Of a DNA stretch of 64,000 nt, positions 47,091-56,913 are shown piece by piece; the stretch's first letter is position 1, and the number at the start of each line of letters is the position of its first letter. The DNA is from an uncultured Verrucomicrobiales bacterium (GTDB lineage: Bacteria; Verrucomicrobiota; Verrucomicrobiia; Verrucomicrobiales; Akkermansiaceae). The position numbers and the translations under genes were made by a program. Below the pieces are notes generated by a model, which was not told the origin of the DNA, did no database searches, and saw nothing but the letters and a program-made list of their open reading frames with translations. The stretch covers positions 62,001 through 126,000 of the forward strand of contig CALGJQ010000005.1 of the NCBI GenBank assembly GCA_937928545.1. Reading direction: 5' to 3'.

Positions 47091-50000
47091 ATGTCCAAGG
47101 ATCTTCCCCCTGAGATCGAATCCGGTCTCGTATCGCTTCGCCGTCGTATTCGGCGGATTCAGCTCTTTCGTGGGCTTTTGAGAACGGCAGGGGTGCTTTT
47201 AGGCGGGCTTCTTTTGATCATCGCGCTGGACTACTTTTTGGCTCCTTTGCCTTCCTTGGCTCGAACCGCTCTTTTCTTCCTTTGGCTCGCCGCGATTCTT
47301 CTGGCGGCGGTGCTTTTTATCCTCCGTCCCTTGCTAGGGAAGTTACCTTTGGTCCGACTTGCTCGATGGCTGGAGGCCCGGCACCCGGAGACGGAGGAAC
47401 GGATTAGTACCGCCTTGGAGCTGGCAAATCATCCTGAGGGAGTTTCGCCAGAGCTTCTCGCAGAGCTTTCGAAGGAAGCGGCCTCCGATATCAACATGCT
47501 TGATCCCAATGAAGAGGTTCAGACCAAACGCATTCGCCGGTCGATGCTTCCAGTGGGCGCGGCCTTGGTGGCTTTGATTGCTTTGGTGGCAGTTTGGCCT
47601 CGTGAAATGGGGCGTTTGCTCACGCGTGCGGTGTCACCCTTTTCGGAGTTGGGAAATGCTGGGGCTTTTCGTTTTGAGATTCAGCCCGGGGATGTTGAGC
47701 TTTTAGAAGGCGATGAATTTGCCATCGATCTCACTTACACAGGTTCCTTGAATAAGGCGCTAGAGCTCGTGATCGAAAAGGATGGCAAGACGCTCACGGA
47801 GACGCTTCAGCCGACCAGCTCGGAAGGCGAAACTCATACTTATTCTTACAAAGTCCATTCGGCAGATCAGAGCTTTAAATATTTGGCAAGGGTTGCCGGG
47901 AGCGAAAGTGATCGCTTTGAGGCAAAGGTCTTTCCACTTCCTCGTTTGCTCGAGCCCGTGGTGACCTTGCAATATCCTCCTTATACCTCATGGCCTGATC
48001 GTGAAGTCTCATTGGGTAACGGAGTACAGGCACTCGCGGGAACGGAAGTGACGATTGAGGGCCGCTTTGATACTCCGCTTGAGAGCGCGGAGGTAGTGAT
48101 GGATTCCAGTGCCTTTGGCGAAGCGAGCCTCGAAGCTTCAGCACGCGGAACGACGATGTCTTGGTCTGGGACTTTCAAGCCTGGGGTCGATGCGGCGGCA
48201 ACCGTGAAGGTGAAGCATCGTTTGGGGCAGGAGTTGGATGCGGCGAAATTTCAACTTAAAGCAACGGAAGACCCAGCTCCCGTGGTGAAGATTTTGACTC
48301 CGGTTCAGCGTGAGTTTCGAGTGAAGCCAGATGAGCAAGTGATCATCACTTATGAAGTGAACGAGGCGATTGGCTTGGCGAAAGCCGAGATCGAGCTAGA
48401 GGTAAATGGGAAGCCGGTTGAAGCACTCTTAGAACTTTTACCCGAGCGGGTAGATGGCGAAGCGGGTCGACTTTGGGAAGGCGAAGCGATGGTCTTTTTA
48501 GGAAGCCTTGTGAACCAATACAAAGGCGCGCGCGAGTTTCGGATGCGCCTGGCTCTGAGCGATAATCGTCCCGCGGAGCTAGATGGACCGGGAGTGGGGC
48601 ATTCCGAGTGGTTGGAGTTCAAACTCGATCGAAATGCCGAATCGCTCGTTCGTCAGGAACTTCGTAAGCAGGACAGTGATATTCGCGAGACGGTGGATAA
48701 GGCGATTCGTGATATTGAGAAGGCGAAGCAGAAAATGCATCAGGCTAAAGGGCAGCTTCATAAAGAAGAAGTCAGTGAGTCGGCTGAAAAGGCGCTCGCC
48801 GAATCGAGAGAAAAGCTCAATGAGGCTCAGAAGGAACTCAGCGAACTCAGTGAGCGGATGAAGCAGGGAGTTCAGGAGCATCGCCGAGATGAGGTCGATG
48901 CGGTTGTCGCAAAACTTGAGGAGGCTAAGAAGTCTGTCGAAAACACGGCCCTCCAAGATACACCTGAATCTCGTCATTCCGAAATGGATCATGCTCTTCG
49001 TGAGAGCCAAGAAGCGGTGGAAGACCTTCGGGCTTTGCAGCAAGAGATTCAGAAGGATCAACCAAAGACCGATGACCTCGCTCGCCTGCAGGAGATGGCG
49101 CAGAAGCAAGAAGAATTGGCCCGTCAGGCCGCTGAGAAAGATCCTGATCAGGATTGGAAGAATAAGCAGCGCCAGATGCAGGAAGAGATTCGTCAAAAGG
49201 TGCAAGAGTCACCTGAGGCCAAAGCCGCGGCGATGAAGTCGCAAAGTGAGCGGGCTCTCGATCTCGCCAAAGAAGCTGAGGCTCTGCAAGAATCTCAAGA
49301 AGAATTGGCAAAGCTCGCTGAGCAGTCTGAGCCCGCGAGCCCAAAGATGGATGAGAACCAGCTTAAGAATGCGATCGCTCAAGAACAGCAAGATGTCGCG
49401 CGGGCTGCTCGCGAGGAATTGGCAGATGCTCGTCAGGATAAGGACGAAGCTCGGATGGAGGAATTGCCAAAAGCGATTGCTGAGGCGGAAAAAGCGGTGA
49501 ATGAAACGCGTCAGTCGAAGCCCGAAGAAGCGGCCAAATCGGCGCAAAAATCTGCCGAAGAATTGGCGAAAAGCGCAGACGAAAATCCTTCTCAAAAAGC
49601 GGTCCAAGAGAAGCAGGAGAAGTTAGCGGAAGCTCTAGAGGCGCTCGCCGAGGGCAACAATGAAGAAGCAGAGGCAGCGCTCGAAGAAGCGCAAGCAATG
49701 CTCGACCCTCGTGAAATCGCGCAAGCTCTCGCCAAAGAACAAGAGGAGGCTCTGAATCAGGCAAAGGAAGAATTGTCAGAGGCCCAAAAAGGAAAAGAGT
49801 CCCGAGCTGAAGATTTAGCGAAAGCCGTCGAGCAAGCGCAAGAGGCCATGAATGCCGCGAGGCAAAATAAGCCCGAGCAAGCTGCCAAAGCGGGGCAAGA
49901 AGCCGCTGATGAATTGGCGAAAGAGGCTGGTGAATCGCCCTCGCAAAAATCACTGCAGAAAAAGCAGGAGAAAATTGCTGAAGCCTTTGAAGCTCTTGCG

Positions 50001-51455
50001 GAAGGAAAGACGGAAGAGGCTCAAGCGGCCTTAGAAGAAGCGCAAGGAATCCCTGATGCCAATGAAGTTGCGGAGGCTCTCGCGGAAGCTCAAAAGGAAG
50101 TCTTAGAGGCGACGAAGGATGAATTGAGTGATGCGCAGAACGGGGAAGAGGCTCGTGCCGAAGATTTAGCCAAGGCAGTGCAAGAGGCCAGTCAGGCGAT
50201 GAATGCCGCGAATCAAAAGAAGCCAGAAATCGCGGCAAAGGAAGCTCAACAAGCCTCAGAAGAACTCGCAAAAGCAGCGGGCGAATCACCTTCACAAGAA
50301 GCCCTTCAAAAACAGCAGGAAGCACTTGCAGGAGCCTTTGAAGCACTCGCAGAAGGTGATGCCGAAGGAGCTCAGGCGGCTTTGGAGAAAATGCAATCGG
50401 AGCGAATTTCGGATGCTTTGGAGCAAGCTTTGGCTCGTGAGCAAGAAGCAGTTGTTGAGGGCGCGAAGGCTGAGTTAAGTGAAGCACGCGCGGCTCAAGA
50501 GGCCCGAGCCAATGATCTTCCGGAAGCTCTCGCGCAAGCTGAGGAAGCTCTCGAAGGAGCGCAAGAAGGTGACGCGCAAGCGGCGGCGGAAGCGGCTCAA
50601 CAAGCGGCTCGTGAACTGAGCAAGGGCGCCGAAGTTTCCGCTTCGCAAATGGCTCTTCAAGAGAAACAGCAGGAGATTGCCGAAGCTTTACAAGATTTGG
50701 CCGAAGGTCGTCCGGAGGATGCTCTCGCTGCGCTCGAAGAAATGCAGGCGGCTCGCTCGGCTGAGTTGGCCCAAGACATTCAAAGCATTCCTGAGGTTGA
50801 AGGAAATGCTCTGGGCCAAGCTCAACAGCAGGCCACGCAAGGGGCGCAAATGGCAAGCCAAGCTTCAAAAGCTCAACAATCGGGACAGGCCTCGCAAGCC
50901 TCACAGCAGCACGAACAAGCGGCTCAAAAATTTGAGCAGGCAAGTCAGTCCCTTGCGCAAGCCTCGAAGCAACTTGCCCAACGGGCCGAGCAAGCGGCTC
51001 AGCAAGCTGAGAATTCAAGAAATGCTCCCGCACCGGGGAAGGAAATGGCCGAGGCTTTGGAGAAAAGTTCTCAAGCGGCGAATGCGAGTGAAGCACAACA
51101 AGCAGCTGCCAGTGCGAAGGCTGCTGCGGAGGCTTTGCGGAAGGCGGCCAACGAGGCGAAGTCCAGTATGAAGCAAGGGGGCAAGCCGGGCGAAGAAATG
51201 GCGCAGGCCGATAAGGATGGTGAGCCTGGGCAGGGAGAACAAGCGAGTGACGAAGCGAAGGAAGGAATGCGTCAGGCGCAGGCCGATAAGGGGGTTCCTG
51301 CTGAGTTGGCAAAGTTGGGCATTAGCGCGTCTGATTGGGAAAAGATTCAAGCGACGATGAAAACTGATGTCAGTGGATCACGTCGATCCGTAGTCCCGGA
51401 AGATTACCGTGGGCTCGTCAAAAAATACTTCGAGCAAGTGACTAAAAAACGATGA
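47091..51455 (+). CDS. Giant membrane-anchored coiled-coil protein (DUF4175-like) with four tandem repeats
   Basis: The ATG at 47091 gives 1454 residues. Residues about 28-80 hold two membrane segments, with a third near 152-170. This N-terminus (LARWLEARHPETEERISTALEL) is that of DUF4175-like proteins. An extracytoplasmic Ig-like region (about 180-520) follows, then a very long Ala/Glu/Lys/Gln-rich helical region (520-1380) containing four repeats of 115-118 residues (753-1219). A glutamine-rich stretch and a short conserved end (LGISASDWEKIQATMKTDV, VPEDYRGLVKKYFEQ) close it. The last part resembles the C-terminal motif of verrucomicrobial 'VWA/DUF4175' partners. It overlaps the next gene in ATGA (51452-51455). 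Probably an envelope scaffold; function unknown. Confidence 0.88.
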   Translation: MSKDLPPEIESGLVSLRRRIRRIQLFRGLLRTAGVLLGGLLLIIALDYFLAPLPSLARTALFFLWLAAILLAAVLFILRPLLGKLPLVRLARWLEARHPETEERISTALELANHPEGVSPELLAELSKEAASDINMLDPNEEVQTKRIRRSMLPVGAALVALIALVAVWPREMGRLLTRAVSPFSELGNAGAFRFEIQPGDVELLEGDEFAIDLTYTGSLNKALELVIEKDGKTLTETLQPTSSEGETHTYSYKVHSADQSFKYLARVAGSESDRFEAKVFPLPRLLEPVVTLQYPPYTSWPDREVSLGNGVQALAGTEVTIEGRFDTPLESAEVVMDSSAFGEASLEASARGTTMSWSGTFKPGVDAAATVKVKHRLGQELDAAKFQLKATEDPAPVVKILTPVQREFRVKPDEQVIITYEVNEAIGLAKAEIELEVNGKPVEALLELLPERVDGEAGRLWEGEAMVFLGSLVNQYKGAREFRMRLALSDNRPAELDGPGVGHSEWLEFKLDRNAESLVRQELRKQDSDIRETVDKAIRDIEKAKQKMHQAKGQLHKEEVSESAEKALAESREKLNEAQKELSELSERMKQGVQEHRRDEVDAVVAKLEEAKKSVENTALQDTPESRHSEMDHALRESQEAVEDLRALQQEIQKDQPKTDDLARLQEMAQKQEELARQAAEKDPDQDWKNKQRQMQEEIRQKVQESPEAKAAAMKSQSERALDLAKEAEALQESQEELAKLAEQSEPASPKMDENQLKNAIAQEQQDVARAAREELADARQDKDEARMEELPKAIAEAEKAVNETRQSKPEEAAKSAQKSAEELAKSADENPSQKAVQEKQEKLAEALEALAEGNNEEAEAALEEAQAMLDPREIAQALAKEQEEALNQAKEELSEAQKGKESRAEDLAKAVEQAQEAMNAARQNKPEQAAKAGQEAADELAKEAGESPSQKSLQKKQEKIAEAFEALAEGKTEEAQAALEEAQGIPDANEVAEALAEAQKEVLEATKDELSDAQNGEEARAEDLAKAVQEASQAMNAANQKKPEIAAKEAQQASEELAKAAGESPSQEALQKQQEALAGAFEALAEGDAEGAQAALEKMQSERISDALEQALAREQEAVVEGAKAELSEARAAQEARANDLPEALAQAEEALEGAQEGDAQAAAEAAQQAARELSKGAEVSASQMALQEKQQEIAEALQDLAEGRPEDALAALEEMQAARSAELAQDIQSIPEVEGNALGQAQQQATQGAQMASQASKAQQSGQASQASQQHEQAAQKFEQASQSLAQASKQLAQRAEQAAQQAENSRNAPAPGKEMAEALEKSSQAANASEAQQAAASAKAAAEALRKAANEAKSSMKQGGKPGEEMAQADKDGEPGQGEQASDEAKEGMRQAQADKGVPAELAKLGISASDWEKIQATMKTDVSGSRRSVVPEDYRGLVKKYFEQVTKKR
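49347..50747 (+). repeat. Four tandem protein-coding repeats of about 350 bp
   Basis: In-frame units at 49347-49700, 49701-50051, 50052-50396 and 50397-50747 encode 118, 117, 115 and 117 residues. Each has the same landmarks in order: a helix A-EEL-A-, R-EDLAKA(V/I), a lone SPSQK or ASQM site, EKQEKLAEALEALAEG, and an ending EAALEEAQ. The units differ by point changes, so they are old, not recent, duplications. Confidence 0.85.
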
Positions 51456-52495
51456 AAGTTCTCTCTTTTCTCCTTCTCCTTTGTCTTTTCTCTTCTGCCC
51501 AAGAAGTTGCTCCGACCGTCTTTGCGAAGTGGAAGGAGAAGGTAGATCCTTCGGTGGATCGAGGCTTGCAGTACCTTGCTCGTGTTCAAAAGCAGGATGG
51601 AAGCTACTCGGGAAGCTATGGGGATTCTTGCGGTATTCCTGCTCTCGCTGGAATGGCCTTTCTCTCGCGCGGTCACATGGCAACCGAAGGACCTTACGCC
51701 AATTCCTTGAACAAGATCATCGATTTCTTGATCGGTCGACAAGATCGCGAGGGACTTTATACCGGTGGACAATATGGCAGTGGCCCGATGTATGGTCATA
51801 ATATCGCGACTCTCTTTCTCTCGGAGGTTTCAGGAATGGTCGATCCTGACCGTCAGAAGAAGATTAACGAAAGCCTTCCGCGTGCCCTTGCTCTTATTTT
51901 ACGGGCCCAGGCTGTGAAGAAAAGTGACCGTCATCAAGGCGGCTGGCGTTACCATGCCAATTCCCGCGACTCCGATACCTCGTGTAGCGGCTGGGCTCTC
52001 ATGGCCTTGCGCTCAGCAAAGTTAAACGGAGCGGAGGTTCCTGATAAAGCAATCGAAGATGCGGTGAAGTATCTCTACGGGAATTTTTCTCAGAAGAATG
52101 GCCACTTCGGCTACTCCAGCCCCCATAATCAAAAAAATTCTCTCACCGGAATGGGACTTCTTTGTCTCGAACTCTGCGGAGAACACGGGAAGCCATCGAC
52201 GATCAAAGCCGCCGATTTTATCCTCCAAACTTTCCGATCATTGGAAGGAGCGCAATTTGAATTCTACGGCAACTACTACAACGCGCAGGCCATGTTCCAG
52301 ATCGGCGGAAAATATTGGGAAACCTATGCGGATTGGATGTACGCCACTTACTTGAAAAAGCAGAAGGAAGATGGCTCCTGGTATAGTAAGGAGGCGGGGC
52401 AGGTTTATGGCACGGCTATGATGACACTCGCCTTTACCGTCCCATATCGTCAGCTCCCGATCTATCAGCGTGACGAAACGGTGGACGAAGAGTAG
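51452..52495 (+). CDS. Exported squalene-cyclase-fold (prenyltransferase repeat) protein
   Basis: This 347-residue protein has a signal peptide (VLSFLLLLCLFSSAQEV) and then an alpha/alpha-toroid with repeated QxxxGxW-like units: YLARVQKQDGSYSGSYGD, FLIGRQDREGLYTGG, HQGGWRYHAN, KNGHFGYSS and KKQKEDGSWYSKEAG. The catalytic DxDD of true squalene-hopene cyclases is not visible, so terpene cyclisation is unlikely. Such proteins are common in Planctomycetes and Verrucomicrobia next to DUF4175/DUF4159/MoxR genes and are taken as scaffold or inactive relatives. It is translationally coupled to the giant coiled-coil gene. Confidence 0.88.
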   Translation: MKVLSFLLLLCLFSSAQEVAPTVFAKWKEKVDPSVDRGLQYLARVQKQDGSYSGSYGDSCGIPALAGMAFLSRGHMATEGPYANSLNKIIDFLIGRQDREGLYTGGQYGSGPMYGHNIATLFLSEVSGMVDPDRQKKINESLPRALALILRAQAVKKSDRHQGGWRYHANSRDSDTSCSGWALMALRSAKLNGAEVPDKAIEDAVKYLYGNFSQKNGHFGYSSPHNQKNSLTGMGLLCLELCGEHGKPSTIKAADFILQTFRSLEGAQFEFYGNYYNAQAMFQIGGKYWETYADWMYATYLKKQKEDGSWYSKEAGQVYGTAMMTLAFTVPYRQLPIYQRDETVDEE

Positions 52496-52504
52496 CCTCG
52501 GCGC

Positions 52505-53080
52505 ATGTCCGAGATTGAGGAACTGTATGAGGCCCTAGAAGAAGCCCGCGAGGCTGACCAAGTCGCGAGCGCCTGCCTCATTTATGAGGAAATTCTCACC
52601 CAAGAGGATGTTGAGAACGTGCTCTCAACTCTTCTTTATGCGACCGACCTCATCGACTTTGGGAATTTTTCGCAAGCCGAGGCGACGCTCGAACGAATGG
52701 GCGAACTCTGTGACGATGACGAAGCGAAGGAACTTCTCCTATTCAACAAAGCGACTCTCTATGAAAAGACGGGCCGCTTTGCCGAAGCGGAAAAATGCTA
52801 CCGCGAAGCCCACGAAAAGAACACGGTCCGCGGAGAACTTCTCGTGATGGCCGCGAACATGGCCTTCCATCGTGGTGAGCCCGCAAAGGCAGAATACTTA
52901 GTTCGTGAAGCGCTCAAATACCAATGCGAGAAGGATGAGGTTTACGCAAATCTCGGCGGCTACCTCGCTAGTCAGCGGCGGTTTTCAGAAGCCCGCGAGG
53001 CCTTCCAAGAAGTCCTCAAAATCGATCCCGAAAACGAGCACGCGGCGGAGTGGATCGAGGATTTGGAGCAGGTCATTTAG
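52505..53080 (+). CDS. TPR-repeat protein
   Basis: This 191-residue protein is made of tetratricopeptide-like helix pairs: SACLIYEEILTQEDVENVL, FGNFSQAEATLERMGELC, EKTGRFAEAEKCYREAHEK, FHRGEPAKAEYLVREALKY, SQRRFSEAREAFQEVLKID. It has no signal peptide, so it acts in the cytoplasm, probably as a protein-binding adaptor. It lies 9 bases after the squalene-cyclase-fold gene, apparently the third gene of the operon. Its last 8 bases overlap the end of the convergent metallopeptidase gene. Confidence 0.88.
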   Translation: MSEIEELYEALEEAREADQVASACLIYEEILTQEDVENVLSTLLYATDLIDFGNFSQAEATLERMGELCDDDEAKELLLFNKATLYEKTGRFAEAEKCYREAHEKNTVRGELLVMAANMAFHRGEPAKAEYLVREALKYQCEKDEVYANLGGYLASQRRFSEAREAFQEVLKIDPENEHAAEWIEDLEQVI

Positions 53081-53798
53081 AGAGTGATCCCCAGTTGTCA
53101 GCACTGAGCGGGAGTTCGTTGAGCTCAGCGCGGGCTTCTTGCCATTGTGGGTGGTTTTTCTGGAGAAGGTCGATGAAGCGTTTGCTGTGGGTGGGTTCGA
53201 TGAGGTGGATCATTTCGTGAATGATGACATACTCGAGGAGTTCTTTGGGCTTTTTCACAAGCTCTGTGTTGAGTCGGATATTTCCAGATTGGTGGTTACA
53301 GCTGCCCCACTTAGTCTTCATGCGTTGCAGGAAATAAGCGGAAACTTTCACTTTGAGTTTCTTCTCCCATTGCGCGATGAGCGGAGGGATGGTCTTGTGA
53401 AGGAGGCTTTTGTGCCATTCGTGAATGACTTGCTCGCGTTTTGCTTGAGATGAGCCGGGGCGGACTGTCAGGTTGATTCGTTTGTGGTCGAGCTTGACGG
53501 AAGGTTTTGAGTTCTTCTGGGTGACGGTCATAAGGTAGCGCTTTCCCCAGAGGTGGTGACTTTCGCGTTCGATGAATCTGCGAGGCGTTTCCCGCGCTTG
53601 CTTCACGAAGTTTTCCTGCCGTTGACGAATCCAAGTGAGCTTGGAAATGGCGTAGGCGCGGGCGACATCGAGGCGAGTTTCGAGCGGAGCGGAAAGGGTG
53701 ACCCGGCCATCGGGTGGATGCACCGTGAGGTGGACATTTTTAATATCCTTTCGGGTGACTGTGATCGTGGTCTCTCCGAGCTTTAGGGATTCACTCAT
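53073..53798 (-). CDS. YgjP-type (DUF45/M48-like) metallopeptidase, last gene of the restriction operon
   Basis: This 241-residue protein has the zinc-peptidase motif HEMIH (194-198) with a third histidine at 204 (EPTHSKRF), preceded by KTKWGSCN (162-169), the family's signature. YgjP/DUF45 proteins often lie beside type I restriction genes; their target is not known, and control or clean-up of restriction subunits is one idea. Its ATG overlaps the hsdR stop by one base (TGATG), so it is coupled to hsdR. It converges on the TPR gene with an 8-base overlap. Confidence 0.9.
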   Translation of the reverse strand: MSESLKLGETTITVTRKDIKNVHLTVHPPDGRVTLSAPLETRLDVARAYAISKLTWIRQRQENFVKQARETPRRFIERESHHLWGKRYLMTVTQKNSKPSVKLDHKRINLTVRPGSSQAKREQVIHEWHKSLLHKTIPPLIAQWEKKLKVKVSAYFLQRMKTKWGSCNHQSGNIRLNTELVKKPKELLEYVIIHEMIHLIEPTHSKRFIDLLQKNHPQWQEARAELNELPLSADNWGSLSK

Positions 53799-56700
53799 CA
53801 GTAGTCGGGTTGATTTTTGATGATTTCGAAGATGTCGTATACAGCCTCGCGATCGTTTTTGAGGAGAGGGGCGATGGCGTTGATAACGGTGGCCTCGCGG
53901 GTTTGATCGCCTTTCCAGCCAGCTGGGGCTTTTTCGACTACAGCTCGATGAATTTTATTGGCCATGACCAGCTTTGGGTCGGCGAAGTTCGTGGTATCTG
54001 CGGCGAGGATGCCTGAATCGCTTGGTTCTGGTTCAAATAATCTCTCTGGGAGGTTGCGGTAAATGGCCGTCGCGCCGGGTTTTCCTTGCAGGGCTGCTGG
54101 GAGGTCATCGGCGGCTTGTCCGCTACCCATTCGCTTGATGAGGTCTTCTGCTCGCTTGAGGAAGTCCTCGTAGGAAACGGTTTCGGCGGCTTTTTTTGCG
54201 ATGAGATCTTCCAAGAGTTGAGACATTTCGGTGTAGAAACGAGGGTCGGTGAGTTGGTCTCGGATGATGGTCTTGCGGATATTATTGATGATGCCGTCTG
54301 CGATGGAATCTTTAGAAAGATTCCTTTTTGCGTTTAGTTTCTGGGCGATGGCATCGTGAATGCCAGTTTGGATGATGAGTTCGGAGAGCGAGTGGGAGTC
54401 TAGGTTCCCTAAGTCTTCGGCATGATCTGCTTGAATGTAGGTGTTGATGAGGTAGCGCATGTCCGCCTCGTAGGGCTTAATGTCTAGCTCTTCGCCAGCG
54501 TGTTTTTTGATGGCATTTCGGAAGTCGGCAAAGGCGGCGGTCTCGTTTTTGAGATCTGCGATTTCTCCGGCGGTGTAGCCTGCTTCGATCAGATCGGAGG
54601 CCATGGTGGCGTAGGCTCTGAGGAAGGTGACGACCGCTTTGTAGAATGAGACGCGGAGTTGTTCAGTTTCATCGAGGGCATTGGGGTCTTGGGAATCGCC
54701 GCAAAAGTAGTGCAGGTATTGCTCAATCTCTCGTGGCTCGTCAACGGGTTCGCAGAGGTAACGGAGGGCTTCGCGGGCGGCATCGAGTTTCTTTTTCCCT
54801 TCCTCGAGCCAGTCTTTGACGGTGATGTTTCCGTCAGTGCCGTCACTATCATCGATGTCGAGGTCGTCAGAAGTGTAGATTGCGATGGCCTCCTGGACAT
54901 TACTGAAGAGTTCTTTGAAGTCGACGATGTAACCGTAGTCTTTGTCGTCACCGTCGAGGCGGTTGGTGCGGCAGATCGCTTGGAAGAGGTTGTGATCGTG
55001 GATTTCATGATCGAGGTAGATGTAGGTGCACGAGGGCGCGTCGAAACCGGTCAGGAGTTTGCTGACGACGATGAGGAGTTTGCAGTTTGCGGGTTCCTTG
55101 ATGAAGCGCTCTTTTGTTTTGTCCTCGTAGTCTTTGGTTGTTTGGTCTTTTTCGAGAACGTGCTCGGTGTAGGTGTCGAATTTGTAGCGCTCATCGCTGT
55201 CAGTTGGTTTGCGTGAGATGGCATTGTGGTTGGGTTCAAAAGAGGTGATGATCCCGCAATGTTTGCCGAAGCTTGTGTTTTGAAAGAGACGGAAGTAGTG
55301 GCAGGCGTCGTAGATTGAAGCGGCGACGAGAATGGCGGTGCCGCGGTCGTTGTTGAGGCGGGAGACGAGCGAAAAATCTTGGATGATGCTTGCGACGATG
55401 CGCTGCTTGCGTTCCTCGGCGCTCATGAGTTCTTCGATGGTGGCCCAACGTTTGCGAAGGATGGCTTGTTGGGAGTTGTTGAGGCCGATGGTTTTTTGTT
55501 CAAACCAATCATCGATGGCCTGCTTTGAGGTCAGGCGTTGCGGGACTTTGCGAGGGCGGTATTTGAGATCGAGTACGACACCGTCGGCGACGGCTTGGTC
55601 AAACTTGTAGGTGTGAATGTATGTGCCGAAGGTGTCGCGGGTGGTTTTCTTATCTTTCTTGAGAAGAGGAGTGCCGGTGAAGCCGATGAAGATGGCATCC
55701 TTGAGCCACTTTTTCATCTGCTTGTTCATGTCACCTCCTTGGGTGCGGTGGCATTCATCGACGAAGACGTAGAGGTGGCCATGAACCGGGGGTGCGGGGC
55801 TTTTGAGATCGGGATCAAATTTATGAATGAGGGCGCAGAGGAGGCGGGGAGTTGGGGTGGAGAGTTTGGTGACAAAATCGGAGCGTGAAGTGATGCGGGG
55901 TGAGGGGGAGTTGCCGCCAATGACGCCGGCGTTTTTCATGACACCCTCGATCTGCTTATCGAGTTCATCGCGGTCGGTGATGATGAGGATGCGGCCCTCG
56001 GGGTCGTGTTCCAAGATCCACTTGGCGAGGAGAACCATGAGGATGCTTTTGCCGCTTCCTTGAGTGTGCCAGATGACTCCGCCTTCTTTTTTGACAATCC
56101 GATTTTGAGCTTCTTTGAGACCGAGGTATTGATGAACGCGGGGGACTTTTTTGGTTCCGGCGTCGAAGATGATGCAGTTTCGGATGAGGTCAAGGAGGCG
56201 TGATTTCTCGCACATTTGGGCGAGAGGGCGGTCGAGGAGGAAGTCGGCAGCGGGTGGGGACGCTTCTTCCTCCTTCCAAGAGAGGAAGTATTTTTCGGGC
56301 GTATCGGTGGTGCCGTAGCGGAGGCCTTGGGAATCGTTGCCAGCGAAGACGAATTGGACGGTGCTGAAGAAGCCTTTGTTAAAAATTTCCTCTTGGTTGG
56401 TGATGAGTTGGCGGATGCCTTCGGCAAGGTCTACGGAGCCGCGTTTGAGTTCGATGACGCCGATGGCTAGGCCATTGAGGTAGAGGATGAGGTCGGGGCG
56501 GCGTTGGTGCCCGCCCTTGAGGGTGACCTCCTCGGCTAGGGCGAATTCGTTGTTGTCGGGGGTTTCCCAATCGATGAGATGGACCGTCTCGTGAGCCTGA
56601 CCGGCGGCGATTTGGACGGGTACGCCATAGCGGAGGAGGTTGTAGGTCCGCAGGTTGGCTTGGTAGAGCGTGTCGCCGGTGGAGTCGGCGGCGACTTCGA

Positions 56701-56911
56701 GCTTTTGTAGAGCAGCGGAAATGTGGGTGCCTGAGTAGCCGCGTTTGCTCAAGTTTGCCCGGAGCAGGTCGGTTTCGATGCAGCGGTTTTTCTCTCGCTG
56801 GTGCCAGTCGCCGAGGTATTGGTAGCCCAAGTAATCGGGGTGGCTCTCGTCAGTGAATAGCTTGATGACCCGGTCCTGGGTCCGGCGTTCGGAGCGTGCT
56901 TGTTTGGTCAT
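53798..56911 (-). CDS. hsdR: Type I restriction endonuclease subunit R
   Basis: This 1037-residue motor-nuclease has the N-terminal PD-(D/E)xK nuclease (RRPD 137-140, IELKRG 153-158), helicase Walker A QGSGKS (284-289), the DEAD-box-like DECH (385-388), [10 protein letters not shown], and the C-terminal helical part (IERMGSGQ-like [10 protein letters not shown]). It pumps DNA through the complex and cuts unmethylated DNA far from the recognition site. Both ends are tightly joined to neighbours: 2 bases to the DUF4062 ATPase gene upstream, one base overlap with the peptidase downstream. Nothing suggests that it is broken. Confidence 0.95.
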   Translation of the reverse strand: MTKQARSERRTQDRVIKLFTDESHPDYLGYQYLGDWHQREKNRCIETDLLRANLSKRGYSGTHISAALQKLEVAADSTGDTLYQANLRTYNLLRYGVPVQIAAGQAHETVHLIDWETPDNNEFALAEEVTLKGGHQRRPDLILYLNGLAIGVIELKRGSVDLAEGIRQLITNQEEIFNKGFFSTVQFVFAGNDSQGLRYGTTDTPEKYFLSWKEEEASPPAADFLLDRPLAQMCEKSRLLDLIRNCIIFDAGTKKVPRVHQYLGLKEAQNRIVKKEGGVIWHTQGSGKSILMVLLAKWILEHDPEGRILIITDRDELDKQIEGVMKNAGVIGGNSPSPRITSRSDFVTKLSTPTPRLLCALIHKFDPDLKSPAPPVHGHLYVFVDECHRTQGGDMNKQMKKWLKDAIFIGFTGTPLLKKDKKTTRDTFGTYIHTYKFDQAVADGVVLDLKYRPRKVPQRLTSKQAIDDWFEQKTIGLNNSQQAILRKRWATIEELMSAEERKQRIVASIIQDFSLVSRLNNDRGTAILVAASIYDACHYFRLFQNTSFGKHCGIITSFEPNHNAISRKPTDSDERYKFDTYTEHVLEKDQTTKDYEDKTKERFIKEPANCKLLIVVSKLLTGFDAPSCTYIYLDHEIHDHNLFQAICRTNRLDGDDKDYGYIVDFKELFSNVQEAIAIYTSDDLDIDDSDGTDGNITVKDWLEEGKKKLDAAREALRYLCEPVDEPREIEQYLHYFCGDSQDPNALDETEQLRVSFYKAVVTFLRAYATMASDLIEAGYTAGEIADLKNETAAFADFRNAIKKHAGEELDIKPYEADMRYLINTYIQADHAEDLGNLDSHSLSELIIQTGIHDAIAQKLNAKRNLSKDSIADGIINNIRKTIIRDQLTDPRFYTEMSQLLEDLIAKKAAETVSYEDFLKRAEDLIKRMGSGQAADDLPAALQGKPGATAIYRNLPERLFEPEPSDSGILAADTTNFADPKLVMANKIHRAVVEKAPAGWKGDQTREATVINAIAPLLKNDREAVYDIFEIIKNQPDY

Positions 56912-56913
56912 CG

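Noticed and set aside
49363-51312. A 649-residue open frame on the minus strand opposite the coiled-coil repeats
   Set aside because: It is the shadow of a highly biased Ala/Glu/Lys/Gln coding region, with Leu/Arg/Pro-rich nonsense composition and no domain. The plus-strand frame has coherent repeats and membrane segments.
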